Assembly: GCA_022113835.1 (NCBI GenBank)
Contig: JAILWY010000007.1
Location: 687,001-751,000 of the forward strand
Reading direction: 5' to 3'
Length of the DNA: 64,000 nt
Origin: Atopsyche davidsoni
Lineage: Eukaryota > Arthropoda > Insecta > Trichoptera > Hydrobiosidae
Below are positions 26,065-37,800 of the stretch, in pieces. The notes below the pieces were generated by a model. The model saw only the letters and a program-made list of their open reading frames with translations. It was not told the origin of the DNA and did no database searches. The position numbers and the translations under genes are program-made. How positions within the stretch are numbered: position 1 is the stretch's first letter; each line of letters opens with the position of its first letter.

Positions 26065-29000
26065 TTGTGGATATTACTAATTAATTGTATCATTCTAAAA
26101 ATAAGTCGTATAACTTTGTTTAAATATTCAACACGTTTCAAAAACACCACTCGGAGTAGTCCAGCAAGTTGTTGCTTGACAGGTCAAACAACTAGATAAA
26201 ACTGTAATTGCATCTGAGTTTAAAATTTGCTGTTAACATACAACTGATAAGTTTTATACATTATTTTTTTAAACCATATTACGAAAAACCCACAAATTTA
26301 CTATCAAAAACACATTATATAAGGTTTATTAAATAAAATTAGTTTCAGCATTTATCCGAAACAGAAGAATTCCGTTTGTTTTTTTTGTAGAATATTACAA
26401 TGTGATTCTTAACCTCTCTGGATGATTTATGGGTCTGAAAAGTTTGCGGGAGACCTGAAGTATTTGATTCAACGGCTCCAGAAAAACCTCTGACCTGCAC
26501 TGCGATAAAAATAACTCGGAAACAAATATAAGCCAGGCACTTGGTTATATTAAATGGTTATACTGATTTGTAAAATAAGAATAAATACATACATTTTTAT
26601 ATTACATAAACTACAGAAATTCTGCAAACTAGGTCGTGTCTAAGCTAGTGTAGTCATTAGAAGTCCACGTACCTTTTCTAAGCAGCTGTATTGCGATGTG
26701 ACAATACATTTTATTTGAATAAATAATTTACTTAATAAATTTACTTAAAACTTAATTCAGGGGTTGCAAGGAAATTGTATAAAAATGTACTTGAAATTAA
26801 TATTTTTGTTTGAATGCATTTCGAAAGTTCTAAAGGTGGTATTTTTTTCTGTGACTTTTTTGTGTCATAGATCTAAAAGAAATTATTTTCGCCTATTTGA
26901 TTTTAAGCCAAAACTTCACTACCAGTGAGATATTTTGCTAACTATTAAAAAGGTTCTTCAGAAAAAAATTTTTTTTCAAACAATGACGTTTTTTGTTATA
27001 AACATGATGTTCGCAAAATATATAAACTTATCAAACCAACTCCAAAAGATATTATATTTTGGTTAACTTATTTGAACAGTGTCTAGCCGCAATATAGTTT
27101 AGAATATAAGATTTTTTAATTTTGAAACCATGATTCTTAACGTTCGTGAATATTGAGTACCTTTGGCATTTTATAAATGAAAGTACAAAAACTTTATCCT
27201 CAGAAGCTTCACTTATTAAATAAAGAGTAACAAAGAAATTTTGCTCAAGTGCAAATATTTGAATATGTTTTTTTGTTGTTCTGCACCACACAATATTAAA
27301 ATCACATTATTTTGATAAAGAGCGCACATTACAATTACAATTGGCAGTAGCTCGGCAAGGTTCGACTCGACCACTATCGAAACATTATAATTTCTAACAT
27401 AATTAAAAAATATCAGTACAGTAATTGAATTTTCTTAGGCGGGGCACGAAAACACGAATGATCACGAGACTGGAAAAACCAAAATAATACTAAATGTTTC
27501 AAACTCAAAGACCAAAGCGTTTTTGTAAATAAACATAGAAGCTGACTTGTACGTTTTTTTATTTTTATGATATTTTAAATATTCAATAATTTGTAATATA
27601 ATATGTACTATCCATGGCACAAAACCCTCACTCACTCGCTGTAGCTAGGATCAAAGAAGAGATTGATATGGTGGGTTGAAACCTGCCGAAACCTAAATAA
27701 CCAAATTATTTGAATATGTCATTACCGCCGTGTGAAAATCCATTATAGCAACCCACAAAATTCATAGAACCAACCTTTACCAATCAGCTGAAGCCCTCTT
27801 TGAGTGTTCAGTACAGCAGGTGTTACCGCGAATTGTGGAATACGTGCGCAGGGGATGGGTGGACATTGTGCCGAGGGTGTTTGAAGGTGTGTGGAGGTGT
27901 GCAGAGCTCTGCGAATCACCATTCAATCTCTGTCCATTCATCAAACGCCAAGCGTTTCATATCGTGGAGTTACATTATTGCTAAATGTAATTTAATGGAA
28001 ACCCGATGTCCCGGTGGACATCATTCAGAACCGCTGTCGGGGACTTTGCTTTGTGATGGATATTATTTAATATGACTGAAATCAGAGGTTGCCAACCTCC
28101 GGAACGCGCGCCTGTTTCTAAAGATTAGAAATTTCATAGAATTGTGCAAAATATTAACTTTCTTGTATACATCCACACTACTTTACTCATACATTCTATT
28201 TTATGGAATACTCGGTCCATGAGTGTGTAGTTTCGATATTTTACTTATTTTGTGATCGAGCGTTTCAGTCCAGGAACTGGGCCCAACTTCAAAAATAATT
28301 CATGGAAATAATAACAAAACCGAAACCAAAACGTTGGAATATTAAATAAACAAAAACGGTGCAAAATGACCGAAAACCTCTCTGCAAAAATACGTACGAT
28401 CTGATCTAATCCCTAAAGCTATTTTTTTTAAAATTGTATTTTTGTAATTTTTTTATGTTCAAATAAGACTATTTATACAAAATTTGTGTGTTTAAAGATA
28501 TAAATTTCAACATTCAAATGTAAAAGCCTGAAATTTTAGTAACGTGTAATTCAATACTATCACGACGGGAGGGTTGAACCTCGTGTGATTGAATACAAGC
28601 GGAAGTGGAGAAAATCACAAATAAGTATTCATGTGAATTTATACGATTATTATTGTAAGCACTAATACTTCGTTAAGCCAAGGCTCAACGTATTCGTTTA
28701 TGAATAATACAGTCTGGTGACGAACTCGGTAATATGATTTCAATACCAGACTTCCGGATCCCATGTGGAGGCGCAAACTTTGTGGGATTTAGGAAACCGA
28801 AAGCAATACCTGAGCTACCGGTACCGCTAAGAACATTACTGAAAACAGGTATTAAAATATTACCTTTAGATAGTAATTGTTGTTAATACAATTCGATGTG
28901 TTAATTATTAAAGCATTTTAAAAAAATAAAAGGTGTTGTTTATTTTGAGTTTTTTCTGCTTAAACGCTTGTTAAAAAATATTAAAAAATATGGCTGATTC

Positions 29001-29770
29001 TCTTGTTATGTTAAATCCTTTGTCTGCTTCAAACTCAAAAGCGTTTAATACTCTTAAGTATACTTTAATACCAAATGATTTCGTTTTCATTTACAGTATC
29101 TTCAGACTGGCTAAAACTTTTATACGATCATAAATTTGGCGTAAAATTAAGCGATTGATCAAAAATACATCGATTCGTCTCTCAAGCAGCTTTCTACTTA
29201 ATACTGGGGCTTAGCTATCTCCTTGTCTATACTACATCATTACTTATTTAAATTCATTAGCTATTGGTGGGGTTCAACACTCCTGAAGATTACAAAACAG
29301 CCGCAATATAACGTAGGATCCTTAGTAATATGTATATAGCATCCAACTTACCAATATACGTATATATATTTAAATATATATTATACATTATCAAATTTAA
29401 ATAAGAGCAAATCATAGTTTCTATATTAAGAGGATTTCTGCAAGTATTATAGTATTTAAAGCATAGAGGCTTAAACACAACAATAGGAAGGATGCTTAGG
29501 GCCTGAAATATTATATTACAGGGACATATCCAAGCACGAGTAATTACTCTTGAAGGGAGTCTTTATATATATATTATAATACGAAAATACACAGAAAGCT
29601 CTCGAGAGAGTGACAATTTCAGACATAATTGTATTATGCAATTAACAATAATAAAACAATGATCATTCACAATATTCAAGAGATTTATTTATTTTTACAA
29701 GCTTTCTTATTTTATCTGAAACATAGTTTTATCTAATTTAAAAAATATATGTCAATATATTATATATATA
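26065..29770. other. No gene seen
   Basis: AT-rich. The less biased patch at 27790-28080 carries a 91-codon frame with several cysteines, but spacing fits no known domain and flanks give no splice or start support. Confidence 0.55.
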
Positions 29771-29856
29771 CTCAGTTTGATAATACCAACGTGAAAGGTT
29801 GGCGAAACCGGTCACCAATAATTAACGTGTGGAAAAATCACTCAAATATTTCATTT
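29771..29856 (+). repeat. ACCGGT-family repeat, right half
   Basis: It contains GTTTGATAATACCAACGTGA, then GGTTGGCGAAACCGGTCACC and GTGGAAAAATCACTCAAATA. The left end is absent. Confidence 0.8.
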
Positions 29857-30041
29857 TAAATATTATATGTATATCATCATATTAAATTCTCACACGGTCT
29901 CGTACTCTTCACAATCAGAATGAAAAGTTTGTCAATTTTTTCCGTCAAAGAACTTAAACATTCAGTACTACGATGACATCACTTACAAATTTAAATTTCG
30001 AACAAAACCATACGTTTCAAAAATGGAAGAGAACAGGCCGC

Positions 30042-30109
30042 GGGAGGGGGGGGGGAAGGCAGGGGGGGGGGCAGGGGGTCAGGGGCCAGGGGGGCAGGGG
30101 GAGGGGGGA
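30042..30109 (+). repeat. G-rich tract with many G runs
   Basis: Nearly continuous runs of four to ten G separated by A, CA, TC or AAGGCA. Several sets of four runs lie close enough for G-quadruplex folding on the plus strand. Confidence 0.85.
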
Positions 30110-30394
30110 CACATGCTCGCTGAGTTTTCGGCCAATAATTTCAGTAACAAATGACCCCCGGCGGACGGAGCAAAAGACATCCACCATACTGTGCCAAATA
30201 AAAGCGTGCCGTTAAATAAATAAATTCGTAACGCATTTAAAAATTTGTAGTACTGTAATGAATTTATAAATAATAGATTTAAACGTAATAAATAAAATAA
30301 ACTTTGAAAAATATTTTTTTGATAAATTTTTTTTTTTAATTGTGTATTTTTTATTAATTATTTTGAGTGGTGTAGTACTTTTTTTAATTGATAG

Positions 30395-30780
30395 ATTTTA
30401 TAATTGCTATATATTATTGATTTTTGTGAAGACCGTCTCACAGGAAGTACGATTTTGCCTATATACAGGTTTGATTGATTGATAATGATTAAGTACATTT
30501 TTTCAAATATTGAAAATTGATTAAAGAAACTGCTTAGAAAAATATCATCGTGATTTGTGTGGGATTCGAACCCACATCCCCATGCTTACATGGCCGGTGC
30601 ATTACCAATTATACCAACGAATCACCAGTACTAGGCAAGAATTTTTAACAATCATATCCTATGAATGAAACAACGTACTTATTATGCCAATTAATATATT
30701 TTTCTAAGAGTTTCTTTAATCAATTTTCAATATTTGAAAAAATGTACTTAATCATTTTCAATTTATAATAGCTGTTTTGT
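30395..30780. mobile_element. tRNA-like fold-back element, second subfamily (copy 1)
   Basis: Inverted arms of about 69 bp (about 30476-30545 and 30696-30765, with one indel and few mismatches) surround a single tRNA-like module and about 70 bp of spacer. Outside the left arm lies GAAGACCGTCTCACAGGAAG with TTTTGCCTATA, which recurs in reverse complement at 42880-42915. It shares module and flank sequence with the 42.5 kb and 51.4 kb copies. Confidence 0.75.
30552..30623 (-). pseudogene. tRNA-like module in fold-back copy 1
   Basis: On the minus strand: acceptor GATTCGT/ACAAATC (one mismatch), D stem GTAT/ATGC (one G-U), T arm GTGGG/CCCAC fully paired, B box GGGTTCGAATCCC intact. The anticodon stem is weak. 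The loop CATGTAA would place TGT at the anticodon with A in place of T33. Likely a tRNA-derived pol III module. Confidence 0.65.
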
Positions 30781-30860
30781 TTTTGAATTTTTTTTAATTT
30801 TAACTGTATTTTTACAAAAAATATGATATATTGCTGAAACTTTAGACGGTTTGATGACTT

Positions 30861-30912
30861 CGCCCCGGGGTGGGGGCGGGGGTGGTCGGGAAGGGGCCCC
30901 TCGTGGTCGGGA
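30861..30912 (+). repeat. Second G-rich tract
   Basis: CCCCGGGGTGGGGGCGGGGG followed by two GGTCGGGAA-like units (one with AAGGGGCCCC between). It lies about 0.1 kb right of the tRNA-like fold-back element. Confidence 0.7.
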
Positions 30913-31709
30913 ACTAAATTAATCTTCCAATTCCCCTCTGTTCTTAAGAACGACTTTGTTTTCCTCTGGAAAAATTGATGATAATTAAGAAATTTAAGTT
31001 TTAATTCTTGCCGTTGGCTCGCCTGTAATTTACTTCTGCGTTTAACTTTTAACTAGGCTAATCTATTGTTACGACTCGGGAGCAACAGTATTTCTGATGA
31101 TAATTAAATTTTAACAAGAGTTATATTATTCGTGCATTATTTTGAAATCATCAAAATTTATATAGCTACACAAAAATCTATTTACATCTACTCAAAACTA
31201 GTTTTAACTACTCAAATCATGACTAGTTAAATTTATGTACGATTTTATCAACTTTCTACAAACTGTTTATTAAGATAACAAAGATATGAAAGCGGAATAA
31301 AATGCTTAAATAAATTACCCATAATATTTTATCAAATTTCAATTTATGAAATGATGTTTTAGATTATGAAAAATAATTTCTATCGAAAATGCAATCGGAG
31401 TTGTATCGGAGATTATTTGCATTTGTCTGTCAAACGTTGAATCTTATCGCATTTTTAAAAAAAATATTTTTTTAAATTATTTTAAACAGCATTTGACATA
31501 CCGTAAGCTAAAATATTGTCATTAAAAAAAATTGATATGGTGCCATGTCATTTACTTATAAGTTTATTTTTATAAGCGTCCGTTAAAAATTGAAAATAAA
31601 ATCAAGCTTCCATATTGTTCATTATTCGTATTCTATTATTTGTATTTGGTTTTTTTTATATTGAATTTTAAAATTCTTTAAAATATCACTGTGATTTAAA
31701 ATGGGTTAA

Positions 31710-32658
31710 CCCTTTGCACTCGAGAGGATTCCGCACCACTTTGTTTGGTGCGGAAATTCGATGTGCGGTGATAAATATTTATGGTTTCTTATCTGGTGAT
31801 TTCTTGTTTATGTTTATGTGATGTTGTTCTTTAAAGTTTGTTACTAAGCACTGCCTATATAATTTTACAAAGATCATGTTATCTCCCTTTCAAACTACGC
31901 TAGAATTTCTTATCTAAGATTAGTGCGGCACCATAAAGCGAACTGCATTTTTGGTCTCAGTTCGACCTTGACAGCCATGGCAAAATGACTAGATGTGTAC
32001 CTAATCAACCCATATTTTTTTGCTTTTCCTTATTTGCTTAAACTTATATTGCACTGAAGAATAGACTTTTTTCTCCCTCACAATATCAATAACCTTTCCA
32101 TTCACTTATCGTACCATTATTTTGTTTGGTTTATAGTATATAATAATATTATGTGTATCTCACTAAACAGCTGAGAGGAGAACAGCCGCTTAATCACTTG
32201 CGGAATAAGAAAACCTTAGTTCGGCAATTGACTGCAGATTTTCGTCAGACACGTGCTAGAGCATGGGTGGCCAACCTTTTTCAGCTGCCGGGACAAATTA
32301 ATGAAATGAGATTGACTGTGAGATAGATTGAGATGAGACTGGGCTACTTCCATATATATATGATATGATACGAACTACGCTCAATGGAATATTCTATTGG
32401 TGGTTAGCTTCACTTCAACCTGCGATTCCGAAAATATCCGCCTAAGTGGAAAGCTGCATAACATTTTAACAGGAGTTAGGAAGAACTGCAAAGTCTGCTC
32501 TCAAAATAATAAACCCGGCAAAAGACATCAAACGACATACTATTGTGATACTTGTTTAAAATAAAAAATAAATAAGTTTTATGTGTTAATTTGTGTGTGT
32601 AATCATTTTAAGAGAGTTGCTGATTAGTCCGCGCGGAAACGGACTCGATCGCAAAGGG
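31710..32658 (+). mobile_element. Decayed piggyBac-type element
   Basis: The left end reads TTAA followed by CCCTTTGCACTCGAG (31710-31724). The right end, in reverse complement, reads CCCTTTGCGATCGAG (32644-32658), matching 12 of 15. TTAA flanks the left side and TTTA, a one-base-decayed copy, the right. CCYTTTGC termini and TTAA targets are typical of the piggyBac superfamily. Near the right end a reading frame encodes a piggyBac-like cysteine-rich tail. At about 949 bp the element lacks the DDE domain and cannot be autonomous. Confidence 0.78.
32364..32564 (+). pseudogene. C-terminal remnant of a piggyBac transposase with cysteine-rich domain
   Basis: The frame is open from 32364 to a TAA at 32562-32564. 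It contains RLSGKLHNIL, similar to the segment before the cysteine-rich domain in piggyBac transposases, then RKNCKVCSQ and TTYYCDTCLK just before the stop. The CxxC...CxxC spacing fits the zinc-binding tail that contacts the transposon ends. The catalytic aspartates are absent, and upstream sequence in this frame has stops. It lies inside the TTAA-flanked element and in the expected place near one end. It is a relic, not a working gene. Confidence 0.7.
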
Positions 32659-32710
32659 TTTATGTAGTTTTAAAGTTTGATGATGATGATGTATCCGTAC
32701 CTTCGCTCTA

Positions 32711-33122
32711 TCAGTTGCAAGGACTATCGTGCAGATGTTAAGAGGCCGGTCAGCCGGTAGCTTTGCGTTAATCACTTCCGCGCAATCGCTCGGAATAAAG
32801 GCAGCGAGACGCCGCGGCGCTCAGGGCGAGCTCAGGGGGAGCTCAGGGGGAGCTCAGGGGGAGCTCAGGGGGAGCTCAGGGGGAGCTCAGGGGGAGCTCA
32901 GGGGGAGCTCAGGGGGAGCTCAGGGGGGACTCAGTGGGAGCTCAGTCGGCGCCCGACCGCGCAGCCCTGAGGACGTCCGCGCCGCGTCGCTCCTCAACAC
33001 ATCGCGAGTCCTGACACTCGCAGTGCCACTTTACAACCAAAAAAAACAATATTAACATGTGTTAAAAGAATCAAAAAGTTTGTTCGTGATTTTTATTAAT
33101 TACACCTGCGTTTTATTTCAAG
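32711..33122 (+). promoter_or_regulatory. GC/CpG-rich block ending in a strong splice donor; possible non-coding 5' exon and promoter
   Basis: The block is rich in CpG within AT-rich surroundings and has no believable protein. It begins near a TCAGTT at 32711, which matches the arthropod initiator TCAGT. It contains an 11-bp minisatellite and ends in TTTCAAG|GTAAGT with the donor at 33123. It lies 6.2 kb upstream of the receptor coding exon on the same strand, so it could be that gene's leader exon. Without transcript evidence it could equally belong to another gene or be an unexpressed GC island. Confidence 0.3.
32819..32947 (+). repeat. 11-bp GC-rich minisatellite (GAGCTCAGGGG)n
   Basis: GAGCTC recurs every 11 bases from 32828 to 32916 (nine perfect starts), followed by two degenerate units ending near 32947. 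Because 11 is not a multiple of three, a translated frame cycles every 33 bases and gives an artificial 11-residue protein repeat. Each unit carries a SacI site and a run of four or five G. Confidence 0.95.
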
Positions 33123-34617
33123 GTAAGTTTTTTGTGTTGTATACTTTTTTGCTTGAGAATTTTTGAACTTAAACACCTGCATTTTATTTATAATTTAGTA
33201 TGCACGTTTTCGATAATTCACACGATCAGACGCGTATTCAAATATTTATTCAATGATAAAAATTGTAGAAATATACTTCATACGATGTGTGACTGATAAA
33301 TCAGTGATAAGAAAATTTTATTACTTTATTCAATTCAAATATAGCACTTCCTATCGCAAAGTTTAAATGCAAAATATATTTACTCTAATAGTTTAATATT
33401 CTTTATATAATAAATGCGCGTATATAAATTATTATCGTGTGATTCAAAACGTGACTTCCGGTAGCGTTTCCAAGTATGTCGCCATCGATAGACACAGTTA
33501 AATGCTAAATGCCGATTGGCCCATTTTTTATCACAATTGTTTTAAATTTTTAACCTCAATAGCTGTCAATGGTTTTTTTTAAACAGAGGACTCCTCTGAA
33601 CTCGTTTAAAGTTGTTTTTATTTTTTTTAAAGTAACTTTAAACATTACGAAACAAGTTTTGAAGTAATTATTTGTTTTTTTAGTAAAAAGATACTGATTA
33701 TTTTATATATATTTTTTTTTACTTAGTATTTTAAAACGTAAACTTTACCATCAAACTTTTTTTATTAAGAGAACATGATTATTTTATAGCGATTTATTTA
33801 AACAAGTACTGCTTTTACAAATTATTGAAAACTTCGTTTGATTACCAATTTACTGTTATGATAGCAAATATAACTTATGTTAATCTTAATACTAACTTGT
33901 CTGGTTTTTTTTGGTTTTAACTATCATGGACATTCAGAAACAATTAATATTTTATTAAATCAAACTTATTTTTAAAAAAAGTTTGAAAAACCTAACAACA
34001 TCAAACCTATACTTTAATAAAATTTGTTGTATTTAAAACCTTCTCTATAATTTACATATACAAGTGGAAATATTTTTATCAATCATTTTGTAACATTTTT
34101 AGAATGTAATAAGCTGTTTTAAAGCTATAAATCGGTGTAAAAGTGTTAGATTAAATTAAGGCGAGGCTCGGCGAGAAGTGTTTCCGCCTGAAGTTTCAGT
34201 TTACCGGAACTTGTTGCCGGCCACGAGGAGCGCCGGCGCAGCAGACTTTCAAACATTTCAGCAAATGCCACCAAATTACCAAAACTTTTGACGCAAGAAT
34301 TCCCGTGAATCGGTCCTTTGGTGGGTTTTGAAAATCAAAGTTACGAAACTTGGTTTGGCTTGGAAAAAGTTTGCTGAAAACTTAAATCATAAGTTTGTTC
34401 GTAAACGTTAAAATTAAAAAAAAAAATGCTTAACGTAATGGCAATTCATCAAATATACGCTTGAATAAAAAACTGGTTCTTGAAACCAAATATATTTTGT
34501 AGAAAAATGATAGTTCTTTTTTTTTCTATAAATAGTTTTACGCATACAGCTCATTTTGTAATGAATATGTTCTTAGGAAAAAAACCCATTTGAAAATGAA
34601 AAAAATGTAGATGTGGG
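33123..34617. other. Possible receptor 5' intron; no gene seen
   Basis: AT-rich apart from the island at 34155-34330. If 32711-33122 is a leader exon, this is the start of a roughly 6-kb intron. Confidence 0.4.
34155..34330. other. Moderately GC-rich island, no gene identified
   Basis: A block around TTGCCGGCCACGAGGAGC and GCGCCGGCGCAGCAG stands out from AT-rich flanks. It shows no long ORF, RNA fold or repeat match in the window. It is possibly regulatory DNA upstream of the receptor exon. Confidence 0.35.
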
Positions 34618-34629
34618 ATGCGGATAGGT

Positions 34630-34854
34630 AATTCAATATTTTTGACAGAGAGTACTTGGTGGAATTCCATTTTAATATTTTTGAGTAAAATACTTGAGTG
34701 ATTTTCCACATGTTCGTTTTTATTTGTGACCGGTTTTGCCAACCTTTCACGTTGGCACTATCAAACAAAGGAAAGTTGTGAAAGGTAGGCGAAACCGGTT
34801 TAATAAAAACGAACATGTGGAAAATCACTCAAGTATTTTACTCAAAAATATTTA
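34630..34854 (+). mobile_element. ACCGGT-family retroelement-like insertion with 12-bp target duplication
   Basis: ATGCGGATAGGT flanks the copy on both sides (34618-34629 and 34855-34866), so 34630-34854 is one inserted unit of 225 bp. It begins AATTCAATATTTTTGACAGA and has outer inverted arms ACTTGAGTGATTTTCCACAT (left) and GTGGAAAATCACTCAAGTAT (right). It contains two ACCGGT-bearing halves facing each other. There is no ORF of its own. The longer target duplication and inverted halves are consistent with Penelope-like terminal repeats, but this is inference. Confidence 0.85.
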
Positions 34855-34866
34855 ATGCGGATAGGT

Positions 34867-37800
34867 GGTATAGTATATTGATTTGACGCTCAATTACTGA
34901 GCAATCGTTTGAATTGGATATAACACATTTTTTTAATCCTTCAAGGCCGTACGGTTTCGACCATCTATGGAATTTTGTTCGTTACTTAGAGGTGTGTAAT
35001 GCAGTGATTCTTGAATCGAAAACCGAAAGAGTATTACTAGTCCAAACCACATCCTTTACAGTCACTTAGATCTAATCAAATGACAATACAAACCTACAAC
35101 ATCTAATTTTACTTGTTTTTTCAAGTATTTACGTGTTAAAATGGATATATATTTTTTTACTTAAAGGAATTTGCTTATCTCAATGTTATTTTCCAATTAC
35201 GTATAAAATTTACTTTAAAATACATGTTCTTTAGTTGCCTAGTTTTTTAAATTTAAATAGCAATAATTCAATATTAAAAACGTGATAACATTTTTTAAGA
35301 AATTACAAGTATATCAACCGTATCAATACTGAAAAAAAATTGTAATAAATAATAAATACAAAAATACTGACTGGAATTTTTTTTTAAAAAATGTGTATAT
35401 TTGTCTCAAAATGCACATCAAATAATCTATTACTATTTTTTTGTCTTTTGTTTTAACTTCACAGAAATGTCTGTAAAGTTTGACGTGTTTTGAAATTTAA
35501 TTGTGAATACACATACATTTATAAAGGTTCTGTAGCGACCCTAAAAAAGCTATATTTTTCCAATAAGATTTTTGATGATTAATTCAAGCTAACATGAAGA
35601 CATTTCAGTATTTCAGTAGCTTGATATGGTTTGAACCCACTTTTTCTTCTTTGATCTTTTTTCGTTACTCTCAGTCAACATTTTCCATCGCCTCGTTTTC
35701 TACGCTCACTTCTTGAATTCATAGCAAAACTTTAATAGCTGGATATTTTTCTTAGCCAAACATGTACCTTTGGTAATATTATATTATATTCATGTTATAT
35801 CGCATTGTATTGTCTCTACTACTACTACTACTTTTATTATTACATTTCTATCCAAAAACAGCACAAAATGAGATAATATACTTTTTTTGCTAATTGTAAA
35901 AATATATGGTTTTGTCAAGATACGACACACTTATTAATCTATAAATAAATGTGACTACACATTTACAATACTTCTGGATTTTCCTATATTACTTCAAATT
36001 TCGACGCAGTGCTATATCGTCATTTATACTCATTAAAAAAAACGTTACACGTAAACAATATTAGAATCAACTTTTCCATCATAATGAATATGACATAATA
36101 TAAGATATACCTATGTATTTTATTTAATTAAATTTAGTTGAAAGTAAAGAAAATAAACGAAAAATTGTGTAAAATATGAATTATTTTATTTTAATCTATT
36201 CGTATTTTTTTAAATAAGAAAACTTTTTTTTTTTTCGTGTTAAAAAATGTTGAAAAACGTTCAATTATAATGATACTTATTTAAAAAGTGTTAATAAATT
36301 AAAAGACTTTTTTCCAGTAAATAAACAATATTTCAAAATACCATTATTTTTTTATTTCAAGAAAGGCTTTAAAACCTACAAAATATTAAAAAGTACGAAC
36401 CTTTCAGTGAATAAGCATATTTAAGAATCTGTTTTTCAGGTGATAAAAATTTTAACGAAATAAAATTCGTATTCGAATTTCAGAAACTAAAATGCATTAA
36501 AATTTTAATTCTAACTTGATTTGATTTTTAGCTTCTCATACAGATATTAACTTAATATTCTGACTAATGCGTATTTTAAAAGCATTTAAATCCATTAAAC
36601 ACACAAAAATATTACGAACCAGTGCAATACACTTTTATTAAAATTTCTCAAATGCTTTTCATGGAAGCTGTTTTCACAACATTTTTTGTTAATTGCGAAA
36701 TCTCGCCTTAACGTCTTTTCAACGGTGGTTCGCGTGTTTTCTGGGAAAGCTGTAAAAACTGCTGTGCAGTTAACCTCTTTAGCCTTAATTAAAGCGCGGA
36801 CGGATTCACTTCCCGGGGGCGATATTTTCAACGCAAAGCGACTTGCCTCTCTTTCTGAAGCTCTGTTCACACCTGACAACACCGCCAACTGTTGATTGCT
36901 GATAAAAATATACTTCATTCAATTATTAAATCAGATAATCTCGACTTAAAATACCCGATGGCGTTATACGAACAATTTTTATAATGATCGCTTCCTAACA
37001 CCTCAAGTAAAAAAATGTGACAAAGCCGTCAATCACGACAAGAGCTTATAATTAAAAATATCATTACTTTATAGCCGTTTCGCTAATTATTATTTATATT
37101 CAAAATAATAGTATACCAAGATAAACTAATAAGCGGATAAATAATAATTAAACCTAAAACGAAACCAGGAAGACAATGTTTGGGTTTCGTACATAATTAA
37201 CATTTCTTGTTGGCTTCGCATTCATTGAAATGAAGCCTGTAAATTACAAATCTGAAACAGATTTAATTAAAAAAAACTGCATAAAAACAGGTTTTTTAAA
37301 ATATATATATATGTAATACCAGTGTCCATTAAGTATAAAAAAATAGAAAGCTTTCACTTCGCTTGAATGAAGTCAGAATGTAAGGGTAAAAATAGAAAAA
37401 TGGTATTCTGAAACAAAAAAAGATAGCGTTTGAAGTGACCAGTCTTTTCCACTGAAAAAACTTCATTCACGTGCTTTTCGCACAAAACTTTACTTTTGCG
37501 AAATCGAAAAGGTTTTGCACGAAAATAAATTTAAAAAAAAAACGATTACCTTTGAAACCAATTCCATTAAGCCGCAGCAATACTATATGAGCAGTTGAAA
37601 TTTAAAATATATATTTAAATATGTACTTTTCATGCTTATAAACTATTTCAAAACAAATGATTATTAACTGAAGATTTTAAGACTTAGCCCCCGCTGGATA
37701 TTATTTGAATCTTAAGGGTTATTTCATAGGTAACTTATAGTCGACTATATATTCTCAAATAAAATATATTTTATTGACTTAAAAACTTATTTATTTACTT

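Noticed and set aside
27800..28075. 91-codon cysteine-containing frame
   Set aside because: Cysteine spacing matches no known domain, there is no signal peptide, and no splice or promoter context supports it.
30552..30623. Functional tRNA gene
   Set aside because: The anticodon stem is weak and position 33 is A. The same module recurs in mobile repeats at 42.8 and 51.4 kb.
32260..32310. A hAT-like end around GGGTGGCCAACCTTTTTC
   Set aside because: It resembles some hAT termini, but no matching opposite end or 8-bp duplication was found and it lies inside the piggyBac relic.
32729..33055. 108-codon frame with an 11-residue protein repeat
   Set aside because: The repeat is the direct translation of an 11-bp minisatellite cycling through three frames, and there is no other protein-like feature.
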